DNA of 64,000 nt, from positions 186,001 to 250,000 of the forward strand of contig NZ_QMKK01000035.1 in NCBI RefSeq assembly GCF_003287875.1. The letters are read 5' to 3'. Under the pieces are notes generated by a model. The model was not told where the DNA came from, searched no databases, and saw nothing but the letters and a program-made list of their open reading frames with translations. The translations under genes and the position numbers were made by a program. The stretch comes from Martinezella tropici (GTDB taxonomy: Bacteria; Pseudomonadota; Alphaproteobacteria; Rhizobiales; Rhizobiaceae). Of this stretch, positions 16,092 through 24,859 are shown one piece after another (the stretch's first letter is position 1; each line of letters opens with the position of its first letter).

Positions 16092-18098
16092 ATGACCGAC
16101 GCTAAATCCAAACAGAAATCGGTCGACGGTACCAAAGCGCATGGTGCCAAGAGGTCGCGTCAAGGTAAGGCATCGACTGTGGAGGTCGAGCCCCCGCCAA
16201 GTTTCATTGAACCCGATCCGCAGCTAACGCCCGAAGAAGCAGAACAGGCGCGCAAAAGATATTTGCTGAGGCGCTTCTGGATCAGCGCGCGAGGTTATTG
16301 GGGCAACGGCGGTGATGGACTTGCGTGGCCATGTTCAATCGGCCTGTTGATCCTGATCGGCACCAATGTCTGCTTCCAGTATGGGATCAATATCTGGAAT
16401 CGCGCAATTTTTGACGCGATAGAGCAGCGCAACGCCCATACCGTATATTTTCTAAGCGCCATGTTCCTGCCGCTCGTGCTCGGAAGCGTGGCTCTTGTCG
16501 TCGTCCAAGTCTCGCTGCGAATGGCAATTCAGCGCCGCTGGCGGTCCTGGCTGACCACGGCGCTCATCGCGCGCTGGCTGGCAAACGGCCGCTACTATCA
16601 GCTGAACCTTATCGGTGGCGATCACAAGAACCCGGAGGCGCGCATCGCCGAGGATTTGCGGATTGCCACGGAAGCGCCGGTGGATTTCATCGCTGGCGTC
16701 ATTTCGGCCTTTCTGTCGGCCTCGACCTTCATCGTGGTGCTCTGGACGATCGGCGGCGCCCTGACCGTGACAATCGCCGGTTCGACAATCACAATTCCCG
16801 GCTTCCTCGTCATCACCGCGGTGCTCTATGCCGCGATCACCTCCACCTCGATGGCGGTCATCGGCCGCCATTTCGTCCATGTCTCCGAAATCAAAAATCA
16901 GGCGGAAGCCGAATTTCGCTATACACTGACGCATGTGCGGGAAAACGGCGAGAGCATCGCATTGCTCGGCGGCGAAGAGGAGGAGCGTAACGACCTCGAC
17001 AAAACCTTCGGCAACGTGCTCAGGCAATGGGCGCTGCTTGCGCACCAACATATGCGCACGACGCTTGTGTCGCAGGGGTCGAGCCTGTTTGCGCCCGTCG
17101 TGCCGATTTTGCTTTGCGCGCCCAAATTTCTCGAAGGCAGCATGACGCTCGGGCAGGTCATGCAGGCAGCTTCTGCTTTCGCTATCGTTCAGAGCGCATT
17201 CGGATGGCTGGTCGACAACTATCCCCGCCTCGCCGATTGGAACGCTTGCGCGCGACGCGTCGCTTCGCTGATGATGTCGCTCGACGGGCTTGAGCGTGCG
17301 GAAAAGAGCGACACAATGGGCCGCATCAAGCATGGTGAAGCCGAAGGTGATGCCATGCTCAGCCTGAACGATCTCTCCGTGTCGCTGGACGACGGCACCG
17401 CCGTGGTCAAGGAGACTCAAGTCGTAATCGAACCCGGAGAGCGGGTGCTCGTCGCCGGAGAATCCGGCACGGGAAAGAGCACGCTTGTGCGGGCCATTGC
17501 AGGTCTTTGGCCGTGGGGCGGCGGCAGTGTCAACTTCCACGCCGACAGACGATTGTTCATGTTGCCCCAGCGGCCTTACATTCCTTCCGGAACACTTCGC
17601 CGGGCAGTCGCTTATCCCCGCGCCGCTGACAGCTGGACGCTGGATGAGATCAAGGCCGCTCTCGACAAAGTGGAACTCGATTATCTGAACGACAAGATCG
17701 AGGAAGAAGCGCCATGGGACCAGACATTGTCGGGCGGCGAAAAGCAGCGTCTCGCATTCGCGCGTCTCCTGCTGCACGACCCCGATATCATCGTGCTGGA
17801 TGAAGCAACATCGGCACTCGATGAGAAGAGCCAGGACAAGATGATGGAGATGGTGATCCGGGAATTGCCGAGGATCACCATCATAAGCGTGGCGCATCGT
17901 GCCGAGCTGGAAGCCTTCCATAGCCGCAAGATCACCCTGGAGCGTCGCGCGGGCGGCGCAAAGCTTGTCAGCGACATTGATCTCGTTCCTCGCGGGGGGA
18001 AACGGAATCTGCTTTTGCACCTCCTGAAAGATCGGCGTTCTCTACCGCGACACAGCATAGCCCAGAGTAAAGCATCGCGGCGCCAGAATAGACATTGA
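16092..18098 (+). CDS. SbmA/BacA-related ABC transporter (ABC_membrane_2 fused to ATPase)
   Basis: About 668 residues. The first 65 are hydrophilic and low-complexity. Residues about 70-400 form the ABC_membrane_2 domain, with the family motifs FWISARGYW, NVCFQYGINIWNRAIFDAI and RWRSWLTTALIARWL, then NPEARIAEDLR and EIKNQAEAEFRYTLTHVREN. The C-terminal ATPase is complete: Walker A GESGTGKST, signature LSGGEKQR, Walker B DIIVLDEATSALDE, switch His SVAHRAE. BacA relatives take up peptides or very-long-chain fatty-acid precursors; this longer fused form resembles YddA/ABCD proteins. The start is taken at ATG 16092; a GTG six bases earlier is possible. Confidence 0.9.
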   Translation: MTDAKSKQKSVDGTKAHGAKRSRQGKASTVEVEPPPSFIEPDPQLTPEEAEQARKRYLLRRFWISARGYWGNGGDGLAWPCSIGLLILIGTNVCFQYGINIWNRAIFDAIEQRNAHTVYFLSAMFLPLVLGSVALVVVQVSLRMAIQRRWRSWLTTALIARWLANGRYYQLNLIGGDHKNPEARIAEDLRIATEAPVDFIAGVISAFLSASTFIVVLWTIGGALTVTIAGSTITIPGFLVITAVLYAAITSTSMAVIGRHFVHVSEIKNQAEAEFRYTLTHVRENGESIALLGGEEEERNDLDKTFGNVLRQWALLAHQHMRTTLVSQGSSLFAPVVPILLCAPKFLEGSMTLGQVMQAASAFAIVQSAFGWLVDNYPRLADWNACARRVASLMMSLDGLERAEKSDTMGRIKHGEAEGDAMLSLNDLSVSLDDGTAVVKETQVVIEPGERVLVAGESGTGKSTLVRAIAGLWPWGGGSVNFHADRRLFMLPQRPYIPSGTLRRAVAYPRAADSWTLDEIKAALDKVELDYLNDKIEEEAPWDQTLSGGEKQRLAFARLLLHDPDIIVLDEATSALDEKSQDKMMEMVIRELPRITIISVAHRAELEAFHSRKITLERRAGGAKLVSDIDLVPRGGKRNLLLHLLKDRRSLPRHSIAQSKASRRQNRH

Positions 18099-18190
18099 CG
18101 GTGCCTGGTCGGGTGTTTTGGAAAAGCTTGGAAAGCCTTTGAGAAGCCGTGTCCTGGCGTTCGGGGCAAGCACAGCTCATCGACGAAATT

Positions 18191-18607
18191 CTACCAACCA
18201 AACAGCAACGCCGCCCCACTTTGCCCGTCGCCGTTCTGCACGACTTGCGTGTCGGTATTTCTTCCGAACTGGAAGATGCCATAGGAGTTATCGCTGCCGT
18301 TCTGCTGCAGCGTCGCGGAATGGCCGTTGCCTTCCTGGCGCACGATACCGAGATTGTCTCGTCCATTCTGCCCGAGGCCGGCAAGATTGTTTCGGCCGAA
18401 CTGACGGATATGAGCACCCCCACGCAGGCCATTGTAGAGCGAATAGGCCCGCAAACCGAAATCCATCACTTCGGCATCCTGTGCCGTTCGAGGCGAAAGA
18501 TAAAATGCGATCGAGCCGCCGGCCATGGCGGAGCCTGCTTGCGCCGAGACGCCAAGCAATAGGGCAATAGTGGCGATTCCTAGAGTGTTGGCGAGCTTGG
18601 TATTCAT
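18191..18607 (-). CDS. Curlin-like amyloid subunit (CsgA/CsgB type)
   Basis: 138 residues from ATG 18607 (MNTKLANTLGIATIALLLG) with AGGAG upstream. The Sec signal ends near SAMA. The mature protein carries several curlin repeats of about 20 residues: GGAHIRQFGRNNLAGLGQNG, RDNLGIVRQEGNGHSATLQQ, NGSDNSYGIFQFGRN and TDTQVVQNGDGQSG, with the Q-G-N spacing of functional amyloids. Compared with the other curlin gene it has a longer pre-repeat segment (SIAFYLSPRTAQDAEV), as in nucleator-like subunits. It lies downstream of csgH but behind a terminator, and so probably has its own promoter. Confidence 0.87.
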   Translation of the reverse strand: MNTKLANTLGIATIALLLGVSAQAGSAMAGGSIAFYLSPRTAQDAEVMDFGLRAYSLYNGLRGGAHIRQFGRNNLAGLGQNGRDNLGIVRQEGNGHSATLQQNGSDNSYGIFQFGRNTDTQVVQNGDGQSGAALLFGW

Positions 18608-18776
18608 GATTGCCTCTCCTGATCCGGCCGTCGTCAGCCGATACGCCACTTTTGCAAAACCAAGCTGAACCAAGTTGGAAGAGGATGTTCAGCAGCCATT
18701 TAACTGCACGGATAGAGGAAGGCGGATAGGCCCAAAGCCGCCAACGGGGCTTGGGAACTGATTGCGGCAGGCAGAC

Positions 18777-18818
18777 AAAAAGAGCCATTCAGCGGTTCAG
18801 GAAATCGCTGAATGGCTC
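18777..18818 (-). terminator. Rho-independent terminator after csgH
   Basis: GAGCCATTCAGCG and CGCTGAATGGCTC form a perfect 13-bp stem (18782-18818) with an 11-base loop. On the minus strand it is followed at once by TTTTTGTC. It lies about 30 bases beyond the csgH stop, separating it from the second curlin gene. Confidence 0.88.
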
Positions 18819-18847
18819 CATCGCTGCTTGAGCACTTAAAGTATCTT

Positions 18848-19252
18848 TCAGAATACGCCCGCCACCTGTTTGGTGCAGCTGACGTTCCCGCCGGGCACCG
18901 TCACCTTGAGCTTCACATCGTAAAGGGCGCCGCCCGCGCTGACACTTATTCGGCCGAGCGACGTCGTGCGTCCGGCCACCGCCGAAAATTCACCGCCCTG
19001 CTGGATGTTCGAGGAGCCTCCCTCGCCTCCGCCGGATACGCTGATGCTATAGGTGCCACTCATTTCCCTGTCGGAATGCACAAGCGGCTCCAAAAATATC
19101 GTATCGCCTTGAATTTTCTCTCGAATTTCGCAGCGAATTGGTGCTGAGCCCGAGCTGTCCGTGTCGAGAACGGCAGCGCTCGCGCCGGCGGCGATCAGTC
19201 CGGCGAGCATCATCGCTGCGGTGATGGGAAAGCCTCTGCCTGAGTTAACCAT
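18848..19252 (-). CDS. csgH: CsgH-like curli assembly chaperone
   Basis: 134 residues from ATG 19252 (MVNSGRGFPITAAMMLAG) after AAGGAGG. The signal peptide ends near GASA. The mature domain is an all-beta immunoglobulin-like sequence (IRCEIREKIQGDTIFLEPL, GTYSISVSGGGEGGSSNIQ, then QGGEFSAVAG) with a C-terminal Cys (NVSCTKQVAG) that can pair with the early IRCEI Cys. CsgH is the alphaproteobacterial counterpart of CsgC, a periplasmic inhibitor of premature curlin aggregation. The position between two curlin genes on the same strand agrees with this. Confidence 0.85.
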   Translation of the reverse strand: MVNSGRGFPITAAMMLAGLIAAGASAAVLDTDSSGSAPIRCEIREKIQGDTIFLEPLVHSDREMSGTYSISVSGGGEGGSSNIQQGGEFSAVAGRTTSLGRISVSAGGALYDVKLKVTVPGGNVSCTKQVAGVF

Positions 19253-19282
19253 GGATTGCCTCCTTGTCGTGGCAAAGAACGA

Positions 19283-19305
19283 GGCCGGGAACACAGGTCC
19301 CGGCC
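19283..19305 (-). other. Intercistronic hairpin between curlin gene and csgH
   Basis: GGCCGGGA and TCCCGGCC form an 8-bp GC-rich stem with a 7-base loop in the 66-bp gap after the major curlin gene. Without a U-tract it is more likely an RNA-stabilising or processing element that lets the curlin message outnumber csgH. Confidence 0.5.
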
Positions 19306-19318
19306 CGTGTCGCAAAGG

Positions 19319-19759
19319 TCAAGGGCAGGTCTGGACGAACGCGGCTACATTCCCGTTGCCGCCTTGGCTGACATCGGCGTTGCAACCGTGCCCGACCTGG
19401 ACACCCGCGGCGATGTTGCCGTTGCCATCCTGCGTCAGAATAGCGGTGTGATTTGAGCCGAACTGTCCTATGCCGGCCACGTTGCGGCTGCCGTACTGAT
19501 AGGTGGCTCCGTAGTTGTTGTCGCCCTCCTGCCCGACGGCAGACAGGTTGCGATGGCCGTATTGCTGGCCGATGGCAGTATTGTAGCGTCCGTCCTGATA
19601 AAACCGAACACGGTTCCTGTGGCCGTTCTGCGCGCCGCCGGCGGAGTTCTGCCAGCCATACTGTTCGATGCGCACGTCGTTGGCCATCGCCGGGGTGATG
19701 ACGACAGCGCCGACTGCGGCAGCGGCAAGAAGAGTGCGGATAATGGACGTGCGGATCAT
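19319..19759 (-). CDS. Curlin-like major amyloid subunit
   Basis: 146 residues, with signal peptide MIRTSIIRTLLAAAAVGAVV ending near AMA. The mature part is built almost entirely of curlin repeats: NDVRIEQYGWQNSAGGAQNG, HRNRVRFYQDGRYNTAIGQQ, YGHRNLSAVGQEGDNNYG, ATYQYGSRNVAGIGQFG and SNHTAILTQDGNGNIAAG. It ends in a segment with two Cys (HGCNADVSQ, QTCP). First gene of the curli set on the minus strand, followed by csgH. The secretion genes csgG, csgE and csgF are not in the window. Confidence 0.88.
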   Translation of the reverse strand: MIRTSIIRTLLAAAAVGAVVITPAMANDVRIEQYGWQNSAGGAQNGHRNRVRFYQDGRYNTAIGQQYGHRNLSAVGQEGDNNYGATYQYGSRNVAGIGQFGSNHTAILTQDGNGNIAAGVQVGHGCNADVSQGGNGNVAAFVQTCP

Positions 19760-20122
19760 TTTGACCCCTCCTTCGATGCGGATATCACCGCGGTTGAACG
19801 GCTCCTTTGTAGGCCTCGTGTTCAGAACGGATGCTGAAGACGGTGTTCATCCAAAATTCAGCGATCTGCATCATCCGGAGCAACGGGGGAGGACATCACG
19901 GCCATGTAGCGCCTTACGGCGGAATCTTTCCCCGCCTGTTCGCTTCTTGAAAGCAGAGCTGGGACGGCAGCATCCATTACAGCTGAAACTTTAGACATAA
20001 TACCGAAAGTATCGCTCACACGTTATCTTGAAATGGAAGCGAAAGTAACCACTTATATACTTAGGCGTGAAGTTCACGCTAAGTGTAGCCAACACTAGGC
20101 TTCTTATTGGGAGGAAGTTGTT
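19760..20122. promoter_or_regulatory. Divergent promoter region of the curlin and SPW-protein genes
   Basis: No gene. Contains an imperfect inverted repeat at 20060-20083 (CTTAGGCGTGAA / TTCACGCTAAG, one bulged G) and a short AGTGT/ACACT hairpin at 20082-20096, both just upstream of the SPW gene. They are candidate operator or leader structures. Confidence 0.45.
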
Positions 20123-20482
20123 ATGGCAATGCCTCTGATGGAAAGAAAGAGAATGCTGGATTGGGTAAATCTGATCCTGGCGGCATGCTTGTTTGTCTCT
20201 CCGTGGATCTTCGGTTTCACAGCTGAGATGATACCCAGCTGGAACGCATGGATCGTTGCCGCCCTGTTGGGCGTGTTTGCGGTCGCTGCGCTTTCAGTAT
20301 TTGCTGAATGGGAGGAATGGGCCAGTCTGGTACTCGGTCTTTGGCTGATTGCATCTCCCTGGCTGCTTGGTTTTGCCCCCAATGCAAGCGCAATGTGGAC
20401 GGATACCGTTCTCGGCGTGCTCATTGCTGGTGCATCACTATGGGTCGTCTGGGATGCGCACCATCCGCATGCCCACGCTTAG
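20123..20482 (+). CDS. SPW-repeat membrane protein
   Basis: 119 residues with four membrane helices arranged as two repeats. Each repeat carries the diagnostic motif: LFVSPWIFGFT and LIASPWLLGFAP, each followed by a Trp-containing second helix (NAWIVAALLG, WTDTVLGVLIAGASL). A His-rich tail (DAHHPHAHA) could bind metal. GGGAGGAAG precedes the ATG. SPW proteins are inner-membrane proteins of unknown function. It is a single-gene unit closed by a strong hairpin downstream. Confidence 0.9.
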   Translation: MAMPLMERKRMLDWVNLILAACLFVSPWIFGFTAEMIPSWNAWIVAALLGVFAVAALSVFAEWEEWASLVLGLWLIASPWLLGFAPNASAMWTDTVLGVLIAGASLWVVWDAHHPHAHA

Positions 20483-20506
20483 GCATGGACACGCACATGA
20501 CATTAG

Positions 20507-20535
20507 CTAGATCTGCCGCCAAGCGGCAGGTCTAG
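20507..20535 (+). terminator. Hairpin downstream of the SPW gene
   Basis: CTAGATCTGCCGC and GCGGCAGGTCTAG pair over 12 of 13 positions (the remaining T-G can wobble) with a 3-base loop, 25 bases after the SPW stop. No U-tract follows, so it may act as an RNA 3' end or a weak terminator. The rest of the gap up to 20959 shows no gene. Confidence 0.55.
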
Positions 20536-20959
20536 CGACTGTCCAACTGAGATCGGTCTAGCTTTGGAACAGGCTCCGCCTCGATCTTGCGTCAGAGTGT
20601 GGATCGAGAATGGATCATAAGCGCCGCTCGCATTCCTGTGAAGCAATGCTAGCGGCGCAGACGTCTACAGAACCCATATCAGCTTCCAGGCACTCAAGCA
20701 CACCTGCTTGGAAGCCCCGGTTCGGTGTTCCACGGTCAAGAGCCGAGTAGCGACACTCGATGGCAAAACCTTATCGTCAAGAGCGGGCATCGTCTTCAAG
20801 ATCTCCGCGTCGGAAATCGCCGATTGCTCCCGCGCAAGGAATGACGACTAGCTAATTTAAGGAATAGGCGACAAAGGCGACAAGATTTGATAGATTTATG
20901 ACCGTCGGTTGCGGTTTGACACATAGATTGGAACACCGATGGAGAGAAAGAGGATTGCC

Positions 20960-21346
20960 ATGTCTTACCGTTTTCTTCCGATCTGTCTGCTTCCCGCCGT
21001 TGCTTTCCCACTCGTCGCCTTTGCACAGGAAGGTGACGTCACAGCAGGGGCCACCGTTTTCAAGAAATGCGCCATCTGTCATGTGGCCGAAACGGATCAA
21101 AACAAGGTCGGGCCTTCGCTGAACGGCCTGTTCGGCAGGACGGCTGGAACACACCCTAATTTCGCTTATTCGTCAGCCATGCAGGAGGCGGGCAAGGGCG
21201 GCCTCGTCTGGAACGAGACGACGCTCCGCGATTATCTGCACGACCCCAAGGCGAAGGTGAAGGGCACGAAAATGACCTTCGTCGGACTGAAGGACGATAC
21301 CGAGATTACCAATCTGATCGCCTATTTGAAGCAATACTCCAAATAG
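20960..21346 (+). CDS. Periplasmic class I cytochrome c
   Basis: 128 residues from ATG 20960 (MSYRFLPICLLPAVAFPLV) with AGAGGA upstream; the Sec signal ends at AFA. Heme attachment is CAICH near the mature N-terminus (ATVFKKCAICHVAE), with a KVGPSLNGLFGR loop and the distal Met in KGTKMTF. This is a cytochrome c2/c550-type electron carrier. It lies just upstream of the alternative oxidase operon on the same strand, 164 bases away, and is likely the electron donor to that oxidase, though it may have its own promoter. Confidence 0.92.
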   Translation: MSYRFLPICLLPAVAFPLVAFAQEGDVTAGATVFKKCAICHVAETDQNKVGPSLNGLFGRTAGTHPNFAYSSAMQEAGKGGLVWNETTLRDYLHDPKAKVKGTKMTFVGLKDDTEITNLIAYLKQYSK

Positions 21347-21510
21347 CGAGATGCGACCATCGGGCCGAGGCATTGGTGCACTCCGTGCGGCTCTGCTGGA
21401 TAAACCACTACTTTTGCCGCAATTGCCCGGGTGATTTGTTCATGAGATAATACTAAAACGTTTCGCGATGAGATTGCAGAAACGTTCGCGGCCGGGTCAA
21501 GGAGGAGACG

Positions 21511-22314
21511 ATGGCTGTCGTATTGATTCTCGTTCTGCTGGTGGTGGGATCAATTGCATTCCATCTGCTGAGCCCTTGGTGGTGGACGCCGATCGCGTCG
21601 AATTGGAGTTATATCGACAACACGATCGTCATCACGTTCTGGATCACCGGCATCGTCTTTGCGGTTGTCGTGATGTTCATCGCCTATTGTGTCTTCCGTT
21701 TCAGGCACCGCACAGGAAACCGGGCGGCATACCAGCCCGAAAACAAGAGATTGGAATGGTGGCTCGCCGGAGGAACAGCAATCGGTGTGGCGGCGATGCT
21801 CGCACCGGGCCTCTTCGTGTGGAATCAGTTCGTCACGGTGCCGGCCGATGCCAGCGAGGTCGAAGTCGTCAGTCAGCAGTGGCAATGGAGTTTTCGGCTG
21901 CCGGGGGCGGACGGGCGCCTCGGGCGCGCGAACACGCGCGATGTTACTCCGGACAACCCGCTCGGTTTGGACAAGAATGATCCTGCGGGTCTGGACGACG
22001 TCATCGTCGAAGGCGGTGAGTTGCATATTCCGGCCGGCAAGTCGGTGAAGATGCTTCTGCGCTCGATCGACGTTCTGCACGACTTCTACGTGCCGGAATT
22101 CCGGGCAAAGATGGACATGATTCCCGGCACGGTGACCTATTTTTGGTTCACACCGACGCGAACGGGAACCTTCGAGGTTCTCTGCGCGGAATTGTGCGGT
22201 GTTGGTCATCCGCAGATGCGCGGCACCGTCATCGTCGATACCGATACAGCCTATCAAGCCTGGCTGCAGCAACAGCCGACTTTCTCGAAATCGCTGGCGT
22301 CGGCGCAAAAGTAA
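21511..22314 (+). CDS. coxM: Alternative cytochrome c oxidase subunit II
   Basis: 267 residues with two N-terminal membrane helices (the first helix serves as signal anchor) and a periplasmic cupredoxin domain. The binuclear CuA site is complete: the His in SIDVLHDFYVP, then CAELCGVGHPQM, supplying the two Cys, the bridging Glu, the His and the Met. There is no fused cytochrome c domain at the C-terminus. The symbol follows the rhizobial coxMNOP naming, on gene order II-I-III-III. First gene of the operon, ATG after GGAGGAG. Confidence 0.9.
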   Translation: MAVVLILVLLVVGSIAFHLLSPWWWTPIASNWSYIDNTIVITFWITGIVFAVVVMFIAYCVFRFRHRTGNRAAYQPENKRLEWWLAGGTAIGVAAMLAPGLFVWNQFVTVPADASEVEVVSQQWQWSFRLPGADGRLGRANTRDVTPDNPLGLDKNDPAGLDDVIVEGGELHIPAGKSVKMLLRSIDVLHDFYVPEFRAKMDMIPGTVTYFWFTPTRTGTFEVLCAELCGVGHPQMRGTVIVDTDTAYQAWLQQQPTFSKSLASAQK

Positions 22315-22370
22315 GCCCCATGCGCCGCTGAGGAGGAATGCCGCATCGGAGGCTACAGGGAGGAAGGAAT

Positions 22371-24149
22371 ATGGTCGAGATTGGTTCCGGCATCGAGCAG
22401 GTCATCCGGCCCGCTGAAGTCGAGGATGTGGAGCTTTATCATCCGAAAAGCTGGTGGACGAGATATGTCTTCAGCCAGGATGCCAAGATCATCGCTATTC
22501 AATACTCTTTGACCGCCATCTCGATCGGCATGGTGGCATTGGTGCTGTCGTGGCTGATGCGGCTGCAACTCGGCTTTCCCGGCTATTTCTCCTTCATCGA
22601 TGCGGAACATTATTATCAGTTCATCACCATGCATGGCATGATCATGGTGATCTACCTGCTGACCGCGCTATTCCTCGGCGGTTTCGGCAACTATCTGATC
22701 CCTTTGATGCTCGGCGCGCGCGATATGGTGTTTCCCTATGCGAACATGCTGAGCTACTGGCTCTATCTGCTTGCAGTCATCGTGCTGGTCGTCGGCTTCT
22801 TCGCGCCCGGCGGGCCGACGGGAGCCGGCTGGACGCTCTATCCGCCGCAAGCCCTTCTGTCTGGTACGCCGGGAGGGCGTGACTGGGGCATCATCCTGAT
22901 GCTGTCATCGCTGATCCTGTTCATCATCGGCTTTACGATGGGCGGGTTGAACTATGTCGTGACGGTGCTGCAGGGACGTACCCGCGGCATGACGCTGATG
23001 CGGATGCCCTTGACGGTATGGGGCATATTCACCGCGACCGTCATGGCGCTCCTTGCCTTCCCGGCGCTCTTCGTCGCTGCCGTCATGATGCTGTTCGACC
23101 GCTTGCTCGGCACGAGCTTCTTCATGCCCGCGATTGTCGAGATGGGCCAGCAACTGCAGCACGGTGGCGGCAGTCCAATCCTGTTCCAGCATCTGTTCTG
23201 GTTCTTCGGCCATCCGGAGGTCTATATCGTTGCCCTTCCCGCCTTCGGCATCGTCTCGGACCTGATCAGCACCCATGCGCGCAAGAACATCTTCGGCTAC
23301 CGGATGATGGTCTGGGCTATCGTCATCATTGCGGCGCTAAGTTTCGTCGTATGGGCGCATCATATGTATGTGAGCGGCATGAACCCGAATTTCGGGTTCT
23401 TTTTCGCAACCACGACGTTGATCATCGCCATCCCGACGGCGATCAAGGTCTATAATTGGGTACTGACGCTCTGGCGCGGCGATATCCATCTGACATTGCC
23501 GATGCTGTTTGCTCTGGCATTCATCGTCACATTCATCAACGGTGGACTGACCGGCCTCTTTCTCGGTAACGTCGTCGTCGACGTGCCGCTGTCCGACACC
23601 ATGTTCGTGGTTGCCCATTTCCATATGGTGATGGGGGTCGCGCCGATCCTGGTGATCTTCGGCGCGATCCACCATTGGTATCCAAAGATTACGGGGCGTA
23701 TGCTGAACGTGACGATGGGCCACATCCACTTCTGGATCACCTTCCTCGGCGCCTATGCGATCTTCTTCCCAATGCACTACCTTGGCCTTATGGGCGTGCC
23801 GCGCCGCTATTACGAGCTGGGCGAAACGGCCTTCATACCGCCGTCGGCGCATACGTTGAATATGTTCATCACCATTGCCGCTCTGGTCGTCGGCGCCGCG
23901 CAGCTTCTGTTCCTGTTCAATCTCGCCTGGAGCCTTCGCTGGGGCCGGCAGGCGGGCGGCAATCCGTGGCGGGCAACGACATTGGAATGGCAGACGCCGC
24001 AGACGCCGCCCGCGCACGGAAATTGGGGCAAGGAACTGCCGATCGTCTACCGCTGGCCGTATGATTACAGTGTCCCCGGAGCGGATCAGGATTTCTTGCC
24101 GCAAAACCAGCCGGCCTCGGTCGGGCCGTCCGAAAGGGCGTTGTCATGA
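22371..24149 (+). CDS. coxN: Alternative cytochrome c oxidase subunit I
   Basis: 592 residues from ATG 22371 (MVEIGSGIEQVIRP) after AGGGAGGAAGG. Heme-copper oxidase catalytic subunit, A-family. Low-spin heme His lies in QFITMHGMIM. The CuB and cross-linked Tyr region is FGHPEVYIVALPAFG, with the D-channel Glu in PEVY. The two CuB histidines are in WAHHMYVSG, and the heme-ligand pair in VVAHFHMVMGV. It reduces O2 to water while pumping protons. It is longer than the mitochondrial subunit, with a C-terminal extension ending SERALS. Its stop overlaps the start of the next gene. Confidence 0.94.
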   Translation: MVEIGSGIEQVIRPAEVEDVELYHPKSWWTRYVFSQDAKIIAIQYSLTAISIGMVALVLSWLMRLQLGFPGYFSFIDAEHYYQFITMHGMIMVIYLLTALFLGGFGNYLIPLMLGARDMVFPYANMLSYWLYLLAVIVLVVGFFAPGGPTGAGWTLYPPQALLSGTPGGRDWGIILMLSSLILFIIGFTMGGLNYVVTVLQGRTRGMTLMRMPLTVWGIFTATVMALLAFPALFVAAVMMLFDRLLGTSFFMPAIVEMGQQLQHGGGSPILFQHLFWFFGHPEVYIVALPAFGIVSDLISTHARKNIFGYRMMVWAIVIIAALSFVVWAHHMYVSGMNPNFGFFFATTTLIIAIPTAIKVYNWVLTLWRGDIHLTLPMLFALAFIVTFINGGLTGLFLGNVVVDVPLSDTMFVVAHFHMVMGVAPILVIFGAIHHWYPKITGRMLNVTMGHIHFWITFLGAYAIFFPMHYLGLMGVPRRYYELGETAFIPPSAHTLNMFITIAALVVGAAQLLFLFNLAWSLRWGRQAGGNPWRATTLEWQTPQTPPAHGNWGKELPIVYRWPYDYSVPGADQDFLPQNQPASVGPSERALS

Positions 24150-24850
24150 GCGCCATTCTCATCTTCATGGCCGGGATTGCCGGCATCATCGCCTGGTGGA
24201 TGGCGCGGCAGCGGCTGACCTCGAAACCCTGGCTGGAAACGAGCCTCGCAGGCAATGCGCCTGACATGCGCGGATCATCGGCGACCACGGCGAAAGTCGG
24301 TCTCGGCATCTTTCTCGCCGTCGTCGGCGCCTTGTTCGCGCTCCTCATCAGCGCCTATCTTACGCGCCTTAGCGGCGCCGACTGGTGGAGCATTCCGATC
24401 CCAAGACTGCTCTGGGTAAATACCGCCGCCCTTGCGGCAAGCAGCGTCGCACTGCAATGGGCAAAAACCGAAGCCCGTCTCGACCGCAGCGAGATGCTGA
24501 ACACGGCGCTTGCAGTGGCGTTCGCACTGGCGGTTCTCTTTCTGGCTGGACAGGTTTTGGCGTGGCGGCAACTGGTTGCGGCAGGCTATGTGCTCGCCGA
24601 CAACCCATCGAATAGTTTCTTCTACATGATCACCGGGCTGCACGGCCTGCACATCCTGGGCGGGCTTTTCGTGCTCGGACGGACGACGATCCACGCTTGG
24701 ACAAACACCGTATCGGCGAGAATCCGCCTGAGCGTGGATCTCTGCGCCATCTATTGGCATTTCATGCTCGTCATCTGGCTGATCCTTTTTGCGCTCTTTG
24801 CCGGCTGGGCAAATAGTTTCGTCGATCTCTGCCGTCAGTTGGTCAGTTGA
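24146..24850 (+). CDS. coxO: Cytochrome c oxidase subunit III family protein, first copy
   Basis: 234 residues with about seven membrane helices. The segment SFFYMITGLHGLHILGGLF is the conserved subunit III region, followed by a late helix IYWHFMLVIWLILF. The N-terminal half is atypical and basic after the first helix. It overlaps coxN by four bases. Two consecutive subunit III genes are characteristic of this alternative oxidase operon; one may replace the other or both may be structural. Confidence 0.85.
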   Translation: MSAILIFMAGIAGIIAWWMARQRLTSKPWLETSLAGNAPDMRGSSATTAKVGLGIFLAVVGALFALLISAYLTRLSGADWWSIPIPRLLWVNTAALAASSVALQWAKTEARLDRSEMLNTALAVAFALAVLFLAGQVLAWRQLVAAGYVLADNPSNSFFYMITGLHGLHILGGLFVLGRTTIHAWTNTVSARIRLSVDLCAIYWHFMLVIWLILFALFAGWANSFVDLCRQLVS

Positions 24851-24859
24851 GGAGCCTCG

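Noticed and set aside
20880..20935. FixK/FNR box ahead of the cytochrome c gene
   Set aside because: TTGATAGATTTATGA has only one acceptable half-site; the second half does not match ATCAA.
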